64,000 nt of DNA from Pseudomonas sp. RIT-PI-r. GTDB taxonomy: Bacteria; Pseudomonadota; Gammaproteobacteria; Pseudomonadales; Pseudomonadaceae. This document shows positions 51,667 through 61,381 of this stretch, one piece after another. Under the pieces are notes generated by a model that was not told the DNA's origin, did no database searches, and saw only the letters and a program-made list of their open reading frames with translations. Positions within the stretch are counted from its first letter, which is position 1. Each line of letters starts with the position of its first letter. The stretch spans positions 186,001-250,000 of the forward strand of contig NZ_LIGE01000023.1 in assembly GCF_001297015.1 (NCBI RefSeq), written 5' to 3'. A program made the translations under genes and the position numbers.

Positions 51667-53115
51667 ATGCTCGAAGTCATTAACGACTTCCTCTCAGGGA
51701 AAGTACTGATCGTGCTCATTGTCGGGCTCGGTAGCTACTTCACGATTCGCTCGCGTTTCGTTCAATTGCGTCATTTCTTCCACATGTTCGCGGTGTTCCG
51801 CGACAGCCTCAAAGGCAGCGCCGGGCAACTCAGCTCGTTCCAGGCCCTGATGCTCAGCCTTGCCGGCCGTGTCGGTGCAGGCAACATCGCCGGTGTCGGC
51901 ATCGCCGTGACCCTCGGTGGTCCAGGTGCAGTGTTCTGGATGTGGGTGACCGCTCTGGTCGGCATGTCCAGCAGCTTCTTTGAGTGCACCCTGGCCCAAG
52001 TCTACAAGCGCGCCGATGGCGACGGCTTGTACCGTGGCGGCCCGGCCTACTACATCCAGCACGGCCTGAAGCTCAAAGGCATGGCTGTAGTGTTCTCCGT
52101 CCTGCTGCTGGTCACCTACGGCTTCGCCTTCATTGGCCTGCAGTCCTACACCGTGACCCACTCGCTGCAGAACGCCTTTGAGTTCAACCCACAACACACC
52201 GGTATCGTTCTGGCAGTGCTGCTGGCCATCACCTTCATCGGCGGCATCAAGCGTATCGCCTCGGTGTCCGACCTGCTGGTACCGGTCAAGACCCTGGCCT
52301 ATATCGGCGTGACCTTGTACGTGATCGGTACTCAGATCGAACACGTGCCGGCCATGCTGGAAACCATCTTCAAGAGCGCCTTCGGCCTCGACCCGGCCTT
52401 TGGTGGCCTGCTCGGCAGCGCCATCGTCATGGGCGTGAAGCGTGGCGTGTTCGCCAACGAAGCGGGTCTGGGCAGTGCGCCGAACGTCGCCGCCGTGGCC
52501 GCTGTGAAGCACCCGGGCGCGCAAGGCGTGGTTCAGGCCTTCAGCGTGTTCCTCGATACCTTCGTGATCTGCACCTGCACCGCGCTGCTGATCCTGTTGT
52601 CGGGCTTCTACACCCCGGGCTTCGAAGGTGACGGCATCGTCCTCACCCAGAACTCGCTGGCCGCTGTGGTTGGTGACTGGGGCCGTATGTTCGTCAGCGT
52701 CGCGCTGTCGCTGTTCGTCTTTACCTGCATCCTCTACAACTACTACCTGGGCGAAAACAGCCTGCAGTTCCTTACCCGCAATCGCGCTGCGCTGATGATT
52801 TTCCGCGGTCTGGTGCTGGCGCTGGTGGTATGGGGTTCGATGCAGGACCTGTCGACCGTGTTCGCCTTCGCCGACATCACCATGACCTGCCTGGCCTTCG
52901 TCAACCTGGTGGCCCTGGCCATGCTGTTCAAGGTCGGCATGCGCGTGATGCGCGACTACGACGCGCAGCGCCGCGCCGGCGTCAAACAGCCGGTGTTCGA
53001 CTCGAGCAAATTTGCCGATCTGGATCTGGACCTGAAGGCCTGGCCGACCAACCCGTCTGCCGCTGCCGGCCAGACCGATGCCGAGCCGCAAGGCGTGCCT
53101 GCAGCGCAACGCTGA
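51667..53115 (+). CDS. AGCS-family sodium:alanine/glycine symporter
   Basis: 482 residues, about ten or eleven helices. The family pattern is clear: SSFQALMLSLAGRVGAGNIA (substrate and sodium site) near residue 60, then GGPGAVFWMWVTALVGMSSS and ANEAGLGSAPNVAAVA in the middle. It imports small neutral amino acids with sodium. One point differs from what I expect: the first motif usually reads G-T-V-G-x-G-N-I, while here it is GRVGAGNI. Position between aspA and the asparaginase suggests use with these catabolic enzymes. Confidence 0.93.
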   Translation: MLEVINDFLSGKVLIVLIVGLGSYFTIRSRFVQLRHFFHMFAVFRDSLKGSAGQLSSFQALMLSLAGRVGAGNIAGVGIAVTLGGPGAVFWMWVTALVGMSSSFFECTLAQVYKRADGDGLYRGGPAYYIQHGLKLKGMAVVFSVLLLVTYGFAFIGLQSYTVTHSLQNAFEFNPQHTGIVLAVLLAITFIGGIKRIASVSDLLVPVKTLAYIGVTLYVIGTQIEHVPAMLETIFKSAFGLDPAFGGLLGSAIVMGVKRGVFANEAGLGSAPNVAAVAAVKHPGAQGVVQAFSVFLDTFVICTCTALLILLSGFYTPGFEGDGIVLTQNSLAAVVGDWGRMFVSVALSLFVFTCILYNYYLGENSLQFLTRNRAALMIFRGLVLALVVWGSMQDLSTVFAFADITMTCLAFVNLVALAMLFKVGMRVMRDYDAQRRAGVKQPVFDSSKFADLDLDLKAWPTNPSAAAGQTDAEPQGVPAAQR

Positions 53116-53123
53116 CAGGTAAA

Positions 53124-53150
53124 TGACGGGCGCATCCCCTGCGCCCGTCA
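53124..53150. terminator. Hairpin after the AGCS symporter gene
   Basis: TGACGGGCGCA/TGCGCCCGTCA forms a perfect 11-bp stem with a five-base loop eight bases after the stop. The following GTTATT is only weakly T-rich, so it may terminate partially. Confidence 0.6.
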
Positions 53151-53169
53151 GTTATTGTGATGCAATAAC

Positions 53170-53261
53170 CTGTAGGAGTGAGCCTGCTCGCGATAGCGGT
53201 TCATCATTCAACATTTATGTTGGCTGAAAGACCGCTATCGCGAGCAGGCTCACTCCTACAG
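53170..53261. repeat. REP-type inverted pair, family A
   Basis: Arms CTGTAGGAGTGAGCCTGCTC and complement, including the inner GATAGCGGT, with about 34 loosely paired bases between. It lies 25 bases before the asparaginase start, so it is in the gene's leader or at its promoter. Confidence 0.92.
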
Positions 53262-53285
53262 GAACTCATCGTTTCGGAGAATCCT

Positions 53286-54290
53286 ATGAACCCTTCGACT
53301 TATCCCGCCGCCCAACACGTCATGGTGCTCTACACCGGTGGCACCATCGGCATGCAGGCCAGCGCCAACGGTCTGGCCCCGGCGTCCGGTTTCGAGGCGC
53401 GGATGCGCGACTACCTGCACAGCCAGCCTGAACTCGTCGTGCCGCAGTGGCGCTTCCGTGAGATGTCGCCGCTGATCGACAGCGCCAACATGACTCCGGC
53501 CTACTGGCAGCAACTGCGTGAAGCAGTGGTCGATGCCGTTGACGTGCAAGGCTGCGACAGCGTGCTGATCCTGCACGGCACCGACACCCTGGCCTACAGC
53601 GCCGCAGCGATGAGCTTCCAGTTGCTCGGCCTGCACGCCCGTGTGTGCTTCACCGGCTCCATGCTGCCGGCTGGCGTGACCGATAGTGATGCCTGGGAAA
53701 ACCTCGGCGGCGCACTGGTCGCGCTCGGCCAAGGCCTGGCGCCACGCGTGCATCTGTACTTCCATGGTGAACTGCTGGACCCGACCCGTTGCGCGAAAGT
53801 GCGCAGCTTTGGCCGTCATCCGTTCAAGCGGCTGGAGCGTCAGGGCGGCGGCGTGAAAGCCACCTCGATTCCTGCGTCATTGAACTACAACCAGCCGAAA
53901 CAGCTGGCCAAGGTTGGCGTGCTGCCACTGTTCCCGGGCATAGGCGCCGAGGTTGTCGATGGCCTGCTCGACAGCGGCATTCAAGGTCTGGTGCTGGAGT
54001 GCTACGGCAGTGGCACCGGACCGAGTGATAACGCCGAATTTCTCGCCAGCCTCGGCCGCGCGCGCGACAACGGCGTGGTGGTGGTGGCGGTGACGCAGTG
54101 CCATGAAGGCGGCGTCGAGCTGGATGTGTATGAAGCCGGCAGTCGGCTGCGTAGCGTCGGCGTGCTGTCGGGCGGCGGCATGACCCGTGAAGCGGCGTTC
54201 GGCAAATTGCATGGTTTGCTCGGCGCCGGCCTGGAAAACGCCGAAATACGTCGCCTGATCGAACTCGACCTGTGTGGCGAACTGAGCTGA
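53286..54290 (+). CDS. ansA: Cytoplasmic L-asparaginase
   Basis: 334 residues from ATG 53286, preceded by GGAGA; the longer frame upstream is inside a repeat. Catalytic Thr motifs VLYTGGTIGM and LHGTDTLAYSA are intact. No signal peptide, which fits the cytoplasmic type I form rather than periplasmic type II. It turns asparagine into aspartate and ammonia; AspA, encoded 2.1 kb upstream, can then make fumarate. Confidence 0.92.
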   Translation: MNPSTYPAAQHVMVLYTGGTIGMQASANGLAPASGFEARMRDYLHSQPELVVPQWRFREMSPLIDSANMTPAYWQQLREAVVDAVDVQGCDSVLILHGTDTLAYSAAAMSFQLLGLHARVCFTGSMLPAGVTDSDAWENLGGALVALGQGLAPRVHLYFHGELLDPTRCAKVRSFGRHPFKRLERQGGGVKATSIPASLNYNQPKQLAKVGVLPLFPGIGAEVVDGLLDSGIQGLVLECYGSGTGPSDNAEFLASLGRARDNGVVVVAVTQCHEGGVELDVYEAGSRLRSVGVLSGGGMTREAAFGKLHGLLGAGLENAEIRRLIELDLCGELS

Positions 54291-54421
54291 TCGCTCCGAC
54301 TATCAGGATTAAAACCGCACAGCATATATATCTACCACCATCGCTCGATTGTGCCCCCCTAGCATGAAGCAACCCCGAGGCCTGGCCTCGGGAAGCTCCA
54401 TCACCAATGCAGGGATGCACG

Positions 54422-57400
54422 ATGATTTCATCCAGCTCAAGCTCCACTCCACAAGCCGTCAGCGACGCCAACCCTATTGAAACGCTGATCACTCAACTCA
54501 GTGTCGGACCCAACTTGCGCGATGTCGCGGCCGTCCTGCTGCGCCAGCATTTGCGCGAAATGTATCCCGCGCTGGATCTGGATCCCGGCAGCACAATGGT
54601 CGGCAGCCCGGCCTGGGCGCTGAACGACGACCAGATAGTGGCCGGACCTACGGCTTATCAGGCACTCACTGAAATTCTCGCCAACCAGGTCGTGCACGGC
54701 ATCCCGGCCCTGTATATCGAAGGCGAGCACTTCCTTGCGCAACAACCGATCAGCGAACCTGCGGTACATTTGCCAGTGCGAATCGACGAAATCGCCAACC
54801 TGCTCAATTTGCTGGCGCCGATAATGCTCACGGCCTTCCAGGAACAGCAGCTGGCGTTCTGGAACAGCACCGGCGACAGCTCCGGGCCACGCTGGCAGGC
54901 GTTGTCCGACACCCTGCGCAAGCTCTGGAACGTCAATCAGATAAAAGGCTGGAGTGATGCTGACTGCGCGATGGCACGCGCGCTTTATCAAACACCGGCG
55001 CAAGTCGACAGAAAACCCGACGATCTCTACCAGCTCAACGCATACCTGATCGCCATCAACCTGATCGATGGCGACAACGTCAAGCATCTGAACGAAGTTT
55101 CGATGGTCGTGTTGATCGGCAAACAGAAGACCGAGACGGTCATCCTTGCCCATTCATTACTTAACGGTTACCAGAAATTCGACTCTCTGGAAAAGCTCGG
55201 AGCAACCTTGCCCGAGCATATCAGTGCCGCCGAAACCTACCGAGATGTGCAATGGCGGTTGCTCGAACCCCCTTGCAGCATTTTCGACTACCAGGCCTGT
55301 GCGTTGGTCTCCGTTCAAATCGATGTGATCGGTTCACTGGACTTCTCCGACAGTGTTCCGACTCAGGGCGAGAAACCGTTATCCACGTCGACACCTGAAG
55401 TGCATGAGTCCGCGAAGAACAAAAGCCCGGGCCTGGACTGGTTCAGAGACGCCCTTCCCGACTGGCTGAATGACGCTTCCCTGCCGGACCTGAACAACTA
55501 CTCTCGCCACCTGAAAGATCTGGCCGCGCTTAACAGTCAAAACACGGGAAAGTCCTATCTGGATGGCATCCTGCCGATCAGCGAATACGCGCTGGCCGAA
55601 CTGAATGCCCTGCATGCAAAAACCCTGCTCGAGCACGCGGAACAATTGCGCACCGCACCGGAACTGGAAACGGCGCTGGAGTCACTCCAGTTGCAGGTAA
55701 AAAGTCCGGTGATCTGGGGCACGTTCACCGTTCCGGGAAAGATCGACACCTACAACTTCAGCGTCGTCGATCTGGCATTGCAGAATCTGATCGCGGTTCC
55801 TCCTCTGGGCGACAAGACCCTTGTTTCAACGCGTGGCAAGACACTGCCTGCATGGCTGACCGTGGATTATCTGGAAGGTCTCGTCACCCGCGCGGACATC
55901 GGTACGACTTACCCGGCCCTGATCAAAAAACAACTGCTCGACAGCACGCCGGCGTCGGCAGCCCGGCAGGCTCTGTTTGCCCGACACTTGCGCATCCAGC
56001 TACCGTTGCTGGCCCTGCAGTGCAAGATCCGCAGTGAGGCGGGCATTGATGCGCGTGGATACCGTTACGTCATGGCCGTGCTGGAACCCGACAGTAAAAA
56101 ACGTCTAGTCGAGAACCAGACCATCGTCATGCGTCCGCTGGCCTTTATCCCCAAACGCAGGACTGACGGCAGCAAGGACGAGGTCGCCAACATGTTCGTG
56201 ATCGGCCCCGAGGATCCTAGCGCCGGGCCATGCCTGTTGTACCGCCCGATGCTCGACCAACCCCTGAGCCAATATCCGTCAACCAGCAATTTGCTTTACG
56301 CCATCCAGCAATCGTTCAGCCTGCGCGACTCGGTGCTGGCCTGGTTGCCGGACAACGCCCGTAGCGACTACGCCAACTATGTTTTCCCCGGCACCTTGCC
56401 GTCGCCCTGGACGGTCACCGAGTTTCTGATCGATTCCAGCAAGTTCACTGTCATGAGCGGACCGATCGGTTTGAGCTCGACAAAGCTCGACGGCGACCTC
56501 CCCAACGCGCTGTTCAAAGCCAACGCGCAGGCAATGGTCACGCTTGCCGACCGCCAGTCGGTATCCAACAGCGAAAATCGCTGGGCCAGCTTCAAGCGGG
56601 CGGGCTGGATACTGTTCAACGGCATCCTGCCGTTTCTCGGGCGCGTCGCCGGCGCTGCCACGTGGATCTGGCAAATCATGGATCAATTGCAGGCACTGAA
56701 AGAGGCCCATGAGCAAGACGACAAACCCGCGCAATGGGCAGCGCTCACCGATACGATGCTCAATCTGGCCATGGCGATCACTCTGCATATCGCCGCCCGC
56801 AGTCCAAAAAACCCACGACCCCGCCAGGAACCAGCCACTTCAAAACCGACAATAGATCCGCTGCCTTCAGTGCCGACCCGCACCCTCAAGCAACTCGCCA
56901 AGGGCGCCCCTCACGAAGTGACAGACTTGCAGCAAACACTGAACATCAGCGGAGCGGTGAATCACAAACCGACAAGCCTGAGCGTGGTGCTGAACCACTT
57001 CAAGATCGAGCGTCCACAAGGACTGGGGGCCGCCAGTACGGAAGCAGGTCTCTATCTTCATCTCTATCGCCAGGGTAAAAAATACTACGCACCCGTAGGC
57101 AAGGACTGGTACGAAGTCACCGTAGACGATAACGGCACCGTGATCATCATCGATGCGCAAACAGCCGCACGCTCAGGTCCGGCGCTTATCAGCAATCTGC
57201 GCGGAGACTGGTTCGTCGATACCCGTTTACGCTTGCTTGGCGGCGGTTCAACAAGCCTGACGCGGGCGGCTGAGGCGGAAGGGCAACGGCAGGCAGACAA
57301 ACTGCGCACCCGTCTGACAGCCTTCGAAAATCGCAAGGCAACTGCGCAACAAGAACTGGAACAAGCCCATCAGACGATGAGTACGGCCACCACCGAAACG

Positions 57401-59062
57401 GCGGCGGCTCAGCGCGAGCAATTTCTCAAGACGCTGGAAACACAACGAGCCGCCTATGGCCAGGCCTTGAGTGATCTCCGGGCATTGCATGTGTTTTCGC
57501 CAACAGCCGACTATCAGCAAAGATCTCTCGGCTACCTCAAGGCTCAACTTGAACTCACGCATGCCGGTATTCGTGAAGCACTGACCGTGTTCACACCCAA
57601 ATTGCGCAGCATCCTCGATCATCTCGAGCGTCAGGCCGAAGTCCGCGAAGATCGGCAAATTGCCGAAGCGCAACAGATGGTCGTGCTCAATCAGGACATG
57701 ATTGCGCGACTCGAGAACATCCAAGCGCGGATGCAAGAACTGAAAACATTCAAAAGGGATGGCTTGCGCCTGATGCAACACACGCGCAGAACACTTCCTG
57801 CGTATTCGATCGACGACCTCAAAGCATTGCAGGTGACGCTGGCGCGCAACACGTGCCTGGCCGAGCACTCAGTGAACAGCGCCGCCGATGCCTGGCGTAA
57901 CCTCGACCATATCGTCGACACCGCCGACATTGCCGTGCAGGCCTTGCGCGACACACTGGGGGAGCGCAGCGTCGCACGGCTCGACGAGCGTATCGACAGC
58001 CTCAACGACCTCATCGAGCAATTCAACGTACTCGATGAACGCCTTGCCGACTTGCATACCACCTACGCCGAACAAGTGCTCGAAGCGCCCTTTGCAAGGT
58101 TGCGCGGCCAACTCGACCAGTTCAACCGCCACGCCCAACGCAATCTGGTGCTGGTGCTTGAAGAGCGGGACACCTTGAGAACTCAGCCGGTACCACACCC
58201 ACAACCGCCACGGCCGAAGAAGAAGTTTATCCACACACGCTATAACGGCGTGCTGATCGGCGAGCCACGCCTGACTGAACAGGGGCTGGAAACCGATCTG
58301 GTCGACATCAAGTCGCCTCTCACCAACAAGGTGATCGCCACATTCCATCAGAAGCCACCGGGAACCTGGGTTGAACGTTTGAGCAGCGAGTCACCCAAGA
58401 TCCCGAACCCGGTACTTGAAACCAGTCTGAATAACGGGCAAACCTTGCTCGATACGCTGGCAGCGTTTACTACGCGCATGAATGAGCTCATCAAACAGCC
58501 AGGGCGCTCGCCAGTCGGCGTCGAGTTTCTGTTTCATCAACAGGCCCTGCAACTGGAACACATCAGCAGCGCCATTGAGCAGGCACTGACGGACAGCAAC
58601 GCCACCGAGAGCACCCAGCGTTCGGCTGCAGTTATCAATAAAAAGCTCAGCGATGCCGTCGCAGATCTTTACCAACAGGCCAGCACGGCCTTGCTGAAAA
58701 TGACCAAGGAGCAACCACCCACGCCAGCGGCTGTTCTCCGACTGCAGGAAAACAACGCGATCACTATCGCGAAGACCGTCAGCCGGCGGCGTCTCAAGGG
58801 TAGCAAGACACTCTATCTGGACGAATACACCATCACCGACCGGACTACGCGCAAAGTGCTCTGGTATGCACATTTCCTTTATTCCACCGCATGGGTGCCA
58901 AACAAAGCGTTCCTTTATGCGCGCCTCAAGACACCGCAGGAGCAGCAACTGGGGCAGGAAGCCAATAGTATTCGCGGACTGAACGGTGCACAGCGACTGG
59001 CCTACTATCGCAGCATGATCGGCCTGGATAAGGCGCAAACGTTGTTTTTCAACAGCGACTGA
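54422..59062 (+). CDS. Giant DUF6543/dermonecrotic-toxin-type protein, 1546 residues
   Basis: Start ATG 54422 is chosen because AGGGA lies seven bases upstream; ATG 54407 is an alternative. No signal peptide. Residues 1-690 form a large N-terminal region homologous to the partial protein at 62638 (shared VAGP, EGEHFL/DGEHFL, WNST/WNET, FDYQACAL/FDQQACAL, VIWGTF/VVWGTF). Hydrophobic stretches follow near 725-745 (WILFNGILPFLGRVAGAATW) and 780-795. A beta-rich segment (KKYYAPVGKDWYEVTVDDNG, NLRGDWFVDTRLRLLGG) leads to a long coiled coil (about 955-1260) and a C-terminal domain of about 280 residues. I relate it from memory to Pseudomonas dermonecrotic-toxin-domain proteins; no catalytic motif or NEL ligase domain was recognised. 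Confidence 0.8.
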   Translation: MISSSSSSTPQAVSDANPIETLITQLSVGPNLRDVAAVLLRQHLREMYPALDLDPGSTMVGSPAWALNDDQIVAGPTAYQALTEILANQVVHGIPALYIEGEHFLAQQPISEPAVHLPVRIDEIANLLNLLAPIMLTAFQEQQLAFWNSTGDSSGPRWQALSDTLRKLWNVNQIKGWSDADCAMARALYQTPAQVDRKPDDLYQLNAYLIAINLIDGDNVKHLNEVSMVVLIGKQKTETVILAHSLLNGYQKFDSLEKLGATLPEHISAAETYRDVQWRLLEPPCSIFDYQACALVSVQIDVIGSLDFSDSVPTQGEKPLSTSTPEVHESAKNKSPGLDWFRDALPDWLNDASLPDLNNYSRHLKDLAALNSQNTGKSYLDGILPISEYALAELNALHAKTLLEHAEQLRTAPELETALESLQLQVKSPVIWGTFTVPGKIDTYNFSVVDLALQNLIAVPPLGDKTLVSTRGKTLPAWLTVDYLEGLVTRADIGTTYPALIKKQLLDSTPASAARQALFARHLRIQLPLLALQCKIRSEAGIDARGYRYVMAVLEPDSKKRLVENQTIVMRPLAFIPKRRTDGSKDEVANMFVIGPEDPSAGPCLLYRPMLDQPLSQYPSTSNLLYAIQQSFSLRDSVLAWLPDNARSDYANYVFPGTLPSPWTVTEFLIDSSKFTVMSGPIGLSSTKLDGDLPNALFKANAQAMVTLADRQSVSNSENRWASFKRAGWILFNGILPFLGRVAGAATWIWQIMDQLQALKEAHEQDDKPAQWAALTDTMLNLAMAITLHIAARSPKNPRPRQEPATSKPTIDPLPSVPTRTLKQLAKGAPHEVTDLQQTLNISGAVNHKPTSLSVVLNHFKIERPQGLGAASTEAGLYLHLYRQGKKYYAPVGKDWYEVTVDDNGTVIIIDAQTAARSGPALISNLRGDWFVDTRLRLLGGGSTSLTRAAEAEGQRQADKLRTRLTAFENRKATAQQELEQAHQTMSTATTETAAAQREQFLKTLETQRAAYGQALSDLRALHVFSPTADYQQRSLGYLKAQLELTHAGIREALTVFTPKLRSILDHLERQAEVREDRQIAEAQQMVVLNQDMIARLENIQARMQELKTFKRDGLRLMQHTRRTLPAYSIDDLKALQVTLARNTCLAEHSVNSAADAWRNLDHIVDTADIAVQALRDTLGERSVARLDERIDSLNDLIEQFNVLDERLADLHTTYAEQVLEAPFARLRGQLDQFNRHAQRNLVLVLEERDTLRTQPVPHPQPPRPKKKFIHTRYNGVLIGEPRLTEQGLETDLVDIKSPLTNKVIATFHQKPPGTWVERLSSESPKIPNPVLETSLNNGQTLLDTLAAFTTRMNELIKQPGRSPVGVEFLFHQQALQLEHISSAIEQALTDSNATESTQRSAAVINKKLSDAVADLYQQASTALLKMTKEQPPTPAAVLRLQENNAITIAKTVSRRRLKGSKTLYLDEYTITDRTTRKVLWYAHFLYSTAWVPNKAFLYARLKTPQEQQLGQEANSIRGLNGAQRLAYYRSMIGLDKAQTLFFNSD

Positions 59063-59157
59063 GTAGCCCGACCAGCCTTGCGAACGCCTGCCAACAAGCG
59101 GGCGTCTCGCGCGGCACGCTACTTGCTCGCTTCCTGCAAACCCGAACGGAGGCCCCC

Positions 59158-60150
59158 ATGCTGCACTCCCACCTCACGACTCTCAACGCCGTTTCGCTGA
59201 TACTCAACACCTTCAAGGCCGAAGGCTTGTCGAGCGACGCGCTACTGGCCGGCAGCGGCATCAGTGCGGCAGATTTGCACCGGGCCGACACACGCATCAC
59301 CACCAATCAGGAGATGCAGGTCTGCGCCAATGCGGTCGCGCTCAAGCACGATATCGGCCTTGAACTGGGCCGGCGCATGCACGTTTCCTGCTACGGCATT
59401 CTCGGTTACGCGCTGCTGACCTGTGCCACCTTCGGTGACGCTTTGCGCCTGGCGATCCGATATCCGGCGTTGCTGGGAACACTTTTCGAACTGAGCCTGG
59501 AAGACGATGGCGAGCGCGTCTGGTTCGTCGCGGCGGATTATCGCGAGAGCCCGGCGATGGCGGTGTTCAATGCCGAGTTCTGTCTGGTCTCACTGAAAGT
59601 GATTTGCGACGATTTGCTTGGTCATCCCCTGCCGCTACTGGCCACACGATTCGAACACACCGCCCCCGATTACCGCGACAGCTATGCCGAACACTTCGAC
59701 AGCCCTCTGCACTTCGCGACCAAGGACAACGCGTTCGCCTTCGACCGACGCTGGCTCGATCAGCCGTTGCCGCTGGCCGATGCCATCACTCACCAGGCCA
59801 TGGAAGAGCGCTGCCGCAAGCAGAATCTGGAGTTCACCGGGCGTCAGGCCTGGCTCGGACGCATCCGTCGGTTACTCAGTGCGCAGTTGAACGCTGCGCC
59901 GGGCCTGGAGGGTCTGGCGCAGCAGATGAACTGTTCGCCGCGCACGTTGCGCCGTCACCTCAAGGACATGGGCAGCAGTTACCAGGAACTGCTCGATGAA
60001 CTGCGCTTTGAACGGGCCAAGCAGATGCTGTGTGAGGATCAACTGCCGATTTACCGTATCGCCGAAACCCTTGGCTTCAGCGAAACCGCGAGTTTTCGCC
60101 ACGCCTTCGTGCGCTGGAGCGGTGTCGCCCCCAGCCAATTCAGGGCTTGA
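59158..60150 (+). CDS. AraC-family regulator (OruR/ArgR-like layout)
   Basis: 330 residues. An N-terminal Arabinose_bd-type domain (about 20-205) is followed by two C-terminal helix-turn-helix units (LEGLAQQMNCSPRTLRRHLK and IYRIAETLGFSETASFRHAF). This layout is common for Pseudomonas activators of amino-acid and polyamine catabolism. It lies immediately upstream of aphA and the polyamine-binding protein, separated by a REP repeat, and is their likely regulator; control of the giant toxin-like gene upstream cannot be excluded. Confidence 0.92.
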   Translation: MLHSHLTTLNAVSLILNTFKAEGLSSDALLAGSGISAADLHRADTRITTNQEMQVCANAVALKHDIGLELGRRMHVSCYGILGYALLTCATFGDALRLAIRYPALLGTLFELSLEDDGERVWFVAADYRESPAMAVFNAEFCLVSLKVICDDLLGHPLPLLATRFEHTAPDYRDSYAEHFDSPLHFATKDNAFAFDRRWLDQPLPLADAITHQAMEERCRKQNLEFTGRQAWLGRIRRLLSAQLNAAPGLEGLAQQMNCSPRTLRRHLKDMGSSYQELLDELRFERAKQMLCEDQLPIYRIAETLGFSETASFRHAFVRWSGVAPSQFRA

Positions 60151-60154
60151 AAGT

Positions 60155-60224
60155 CAAAAGATCGCAGCCTTCGGCAGCTCCTACAGGGATCGGTGCAGGA
60201 GCTGCCGAAGGCTGCGATCTTTTG
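60155..60224. repeat. REP-type inverted pair, family B
   Basis: Arms CAAAAGATCGCAGCCTTCGG and complement, with the shortest loop of the family, four bases after the araC-type gene. The right arm reads TGCAGGAG where the others have TGTAGGAG. Confidence 0.92.
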
Positions 60225-60355
60225 ATCCTCAGGGGGCGAATTGTGGTCAGTATTTTTGGCCATATCGATCCCATTTTGGCCTTTCCTGCCGTTCTCCGAT
60301 TCGCTGTGCGCCGCAACACTGGGGGCAACCGAATCAGCCCTGCGGAGAACAACAA

Positions 60356-61381
60356 ATGCTGACGATCTACTCAGACGATCACCACCTGCACCATGGCCGC
60401 TGCGAACTCATCGATGGCCAGCTCAAACCGTGCTTCGAAATGCCGTCGCGCGCCGACCACGTCTTGCAGCGCGTACAAAACCAGAACCTCGGCGCGGTCG
60501 AGGCGCCGAAGGACTTCGGACTGGAGCCCATCGCGCGCATCCACAGCCGCGACTATCTCGACTTCTTCAAGGGGGCATGGGATCGCTGGACCGAATTCAA
60601 CACCGACGGTGATCTGCTGCCCTACACCTGGCCGGCACGAACCCTTCGCGCAATCAAACCGACCAGCCTGCATGGCCAGCTCGGCTATTACAGCTTCGAT
60701 GGCGGCGCACCGATCACCGCCGGCACCTGGCAAGCGGCCTACAGCGCGGCGCAAGTGGCCCTCACCGCCCAGGCGGAAATCCAGCGCGGCGCACGCAGCG
60801 CTTTCGCCCTGTGCCGTCCACCGGGACACCACGCCGCCAGCGACTTGATGGGTGGTTATTGCTACCTCAACAACGCCGCCATCGCCGCACAAGCGTTCCT
60901 CGATCAGGGCCACAAAAAGGTCGCGATCCTCGACGTCGACTATCACCACGGTAACGGCACGCAGTCGATTTTCTACGAGCGCAGCGACGTGCTGTTCACC
61001 TCGATCCACGGTCACCCGGAAGCGGAATTCCCGTTCTTCCTCGGCTATGACGACGAACGCGGAGAAGGCGCCGGTGAAGGCTTCAATTTCAACTACCCGC
61101 TGCCGGCCGGTTCTGGCTGGGACGTGTGGAGCGCAGCGCTGGATCAAGCCTGCGAGGAGATCGACCGCTACGGCGCCGACATCATTGTCGTGTCGCTCGG
61201 CGTCGACACCTTCAAGGACGATCCAATCTCGCAATTCAAACTCGACAGCCCGGATTATCTGGCGATGGGCAAGCGTATTGCCGCCCTCGGCAAACCGACC
61301 CTGTTCGTCATGGAAGGCGGTTACGCTGTGGAAGAAATCGGCATCAACGCGGTAAACGTGCTGGAAGGTTTTGAGCAATGA
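60356..61381 (+). CDS. aphA: Acetylpolyamine amidohydrolase (histone-deacetylase-like)
   Basis: 341 residues from ATG 60356 (GGAG eight bases upstream); the frame reaching back into the araC gene is not coding. All active-site residues of the Mycoplana ramosa enzyme occur at the same numbers: His158 and His159 in PPGHHAAS, zinc ligands Asp195 and His197 in DVDYHHGNG, Asp284 in GVDTFKDDP, and Tyr323 in EGGYAVEE. The enzyme removes acetyl groups from acetylated putrescine, cadaverine or spermidine so they can be used as carbon and nitrogen sources. Its stop overlaps the start of the polyamine-binding protein gene. Confidence 0.95.
   Translation: MLTIYSDDHHLHHGRCELIDGQLKPCFEMPSRADHVLQRVQNQNLGAVEAPKDFGLEPIARIHSRDYLDFFKGAWDRWTEFNTDGDLLPYTWPARTLRAIKPTSLHGQLGYYSFDGGAPITAGTWQAAYSAAQVALTAQAEIQRGARSAFALCRPPGHHAASDLMGGYCYLNNAAIAAQAFLDQGHKKVAILDVDYHHGNGTQSIFYERSDVLFTSIHGHPEAEFPFFLGYDDERGEGAGEGFNFNYPLPAGSGWDVWSAALDQACEEIDRYGADIIVVSLGVDTFKDDPISQFKLDSPDYLAMGKRIAALGKPTLFVMEGGYAVEEIGINAVNVLEGFEQ

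Noticed and set aside
54373..54392. CCCGAGGCC/GGCCTCGGG hairpin before the giant gene as a terminator
   Set aside because: Perfect stem but no T-tract; it more likely sits in the leader of the gene at 54422.
28893..60224. CRISPR array
   Set aside because: The repeated units are scattered inverted pairs with kilobase spacing, not direct repeats with regular spacers.
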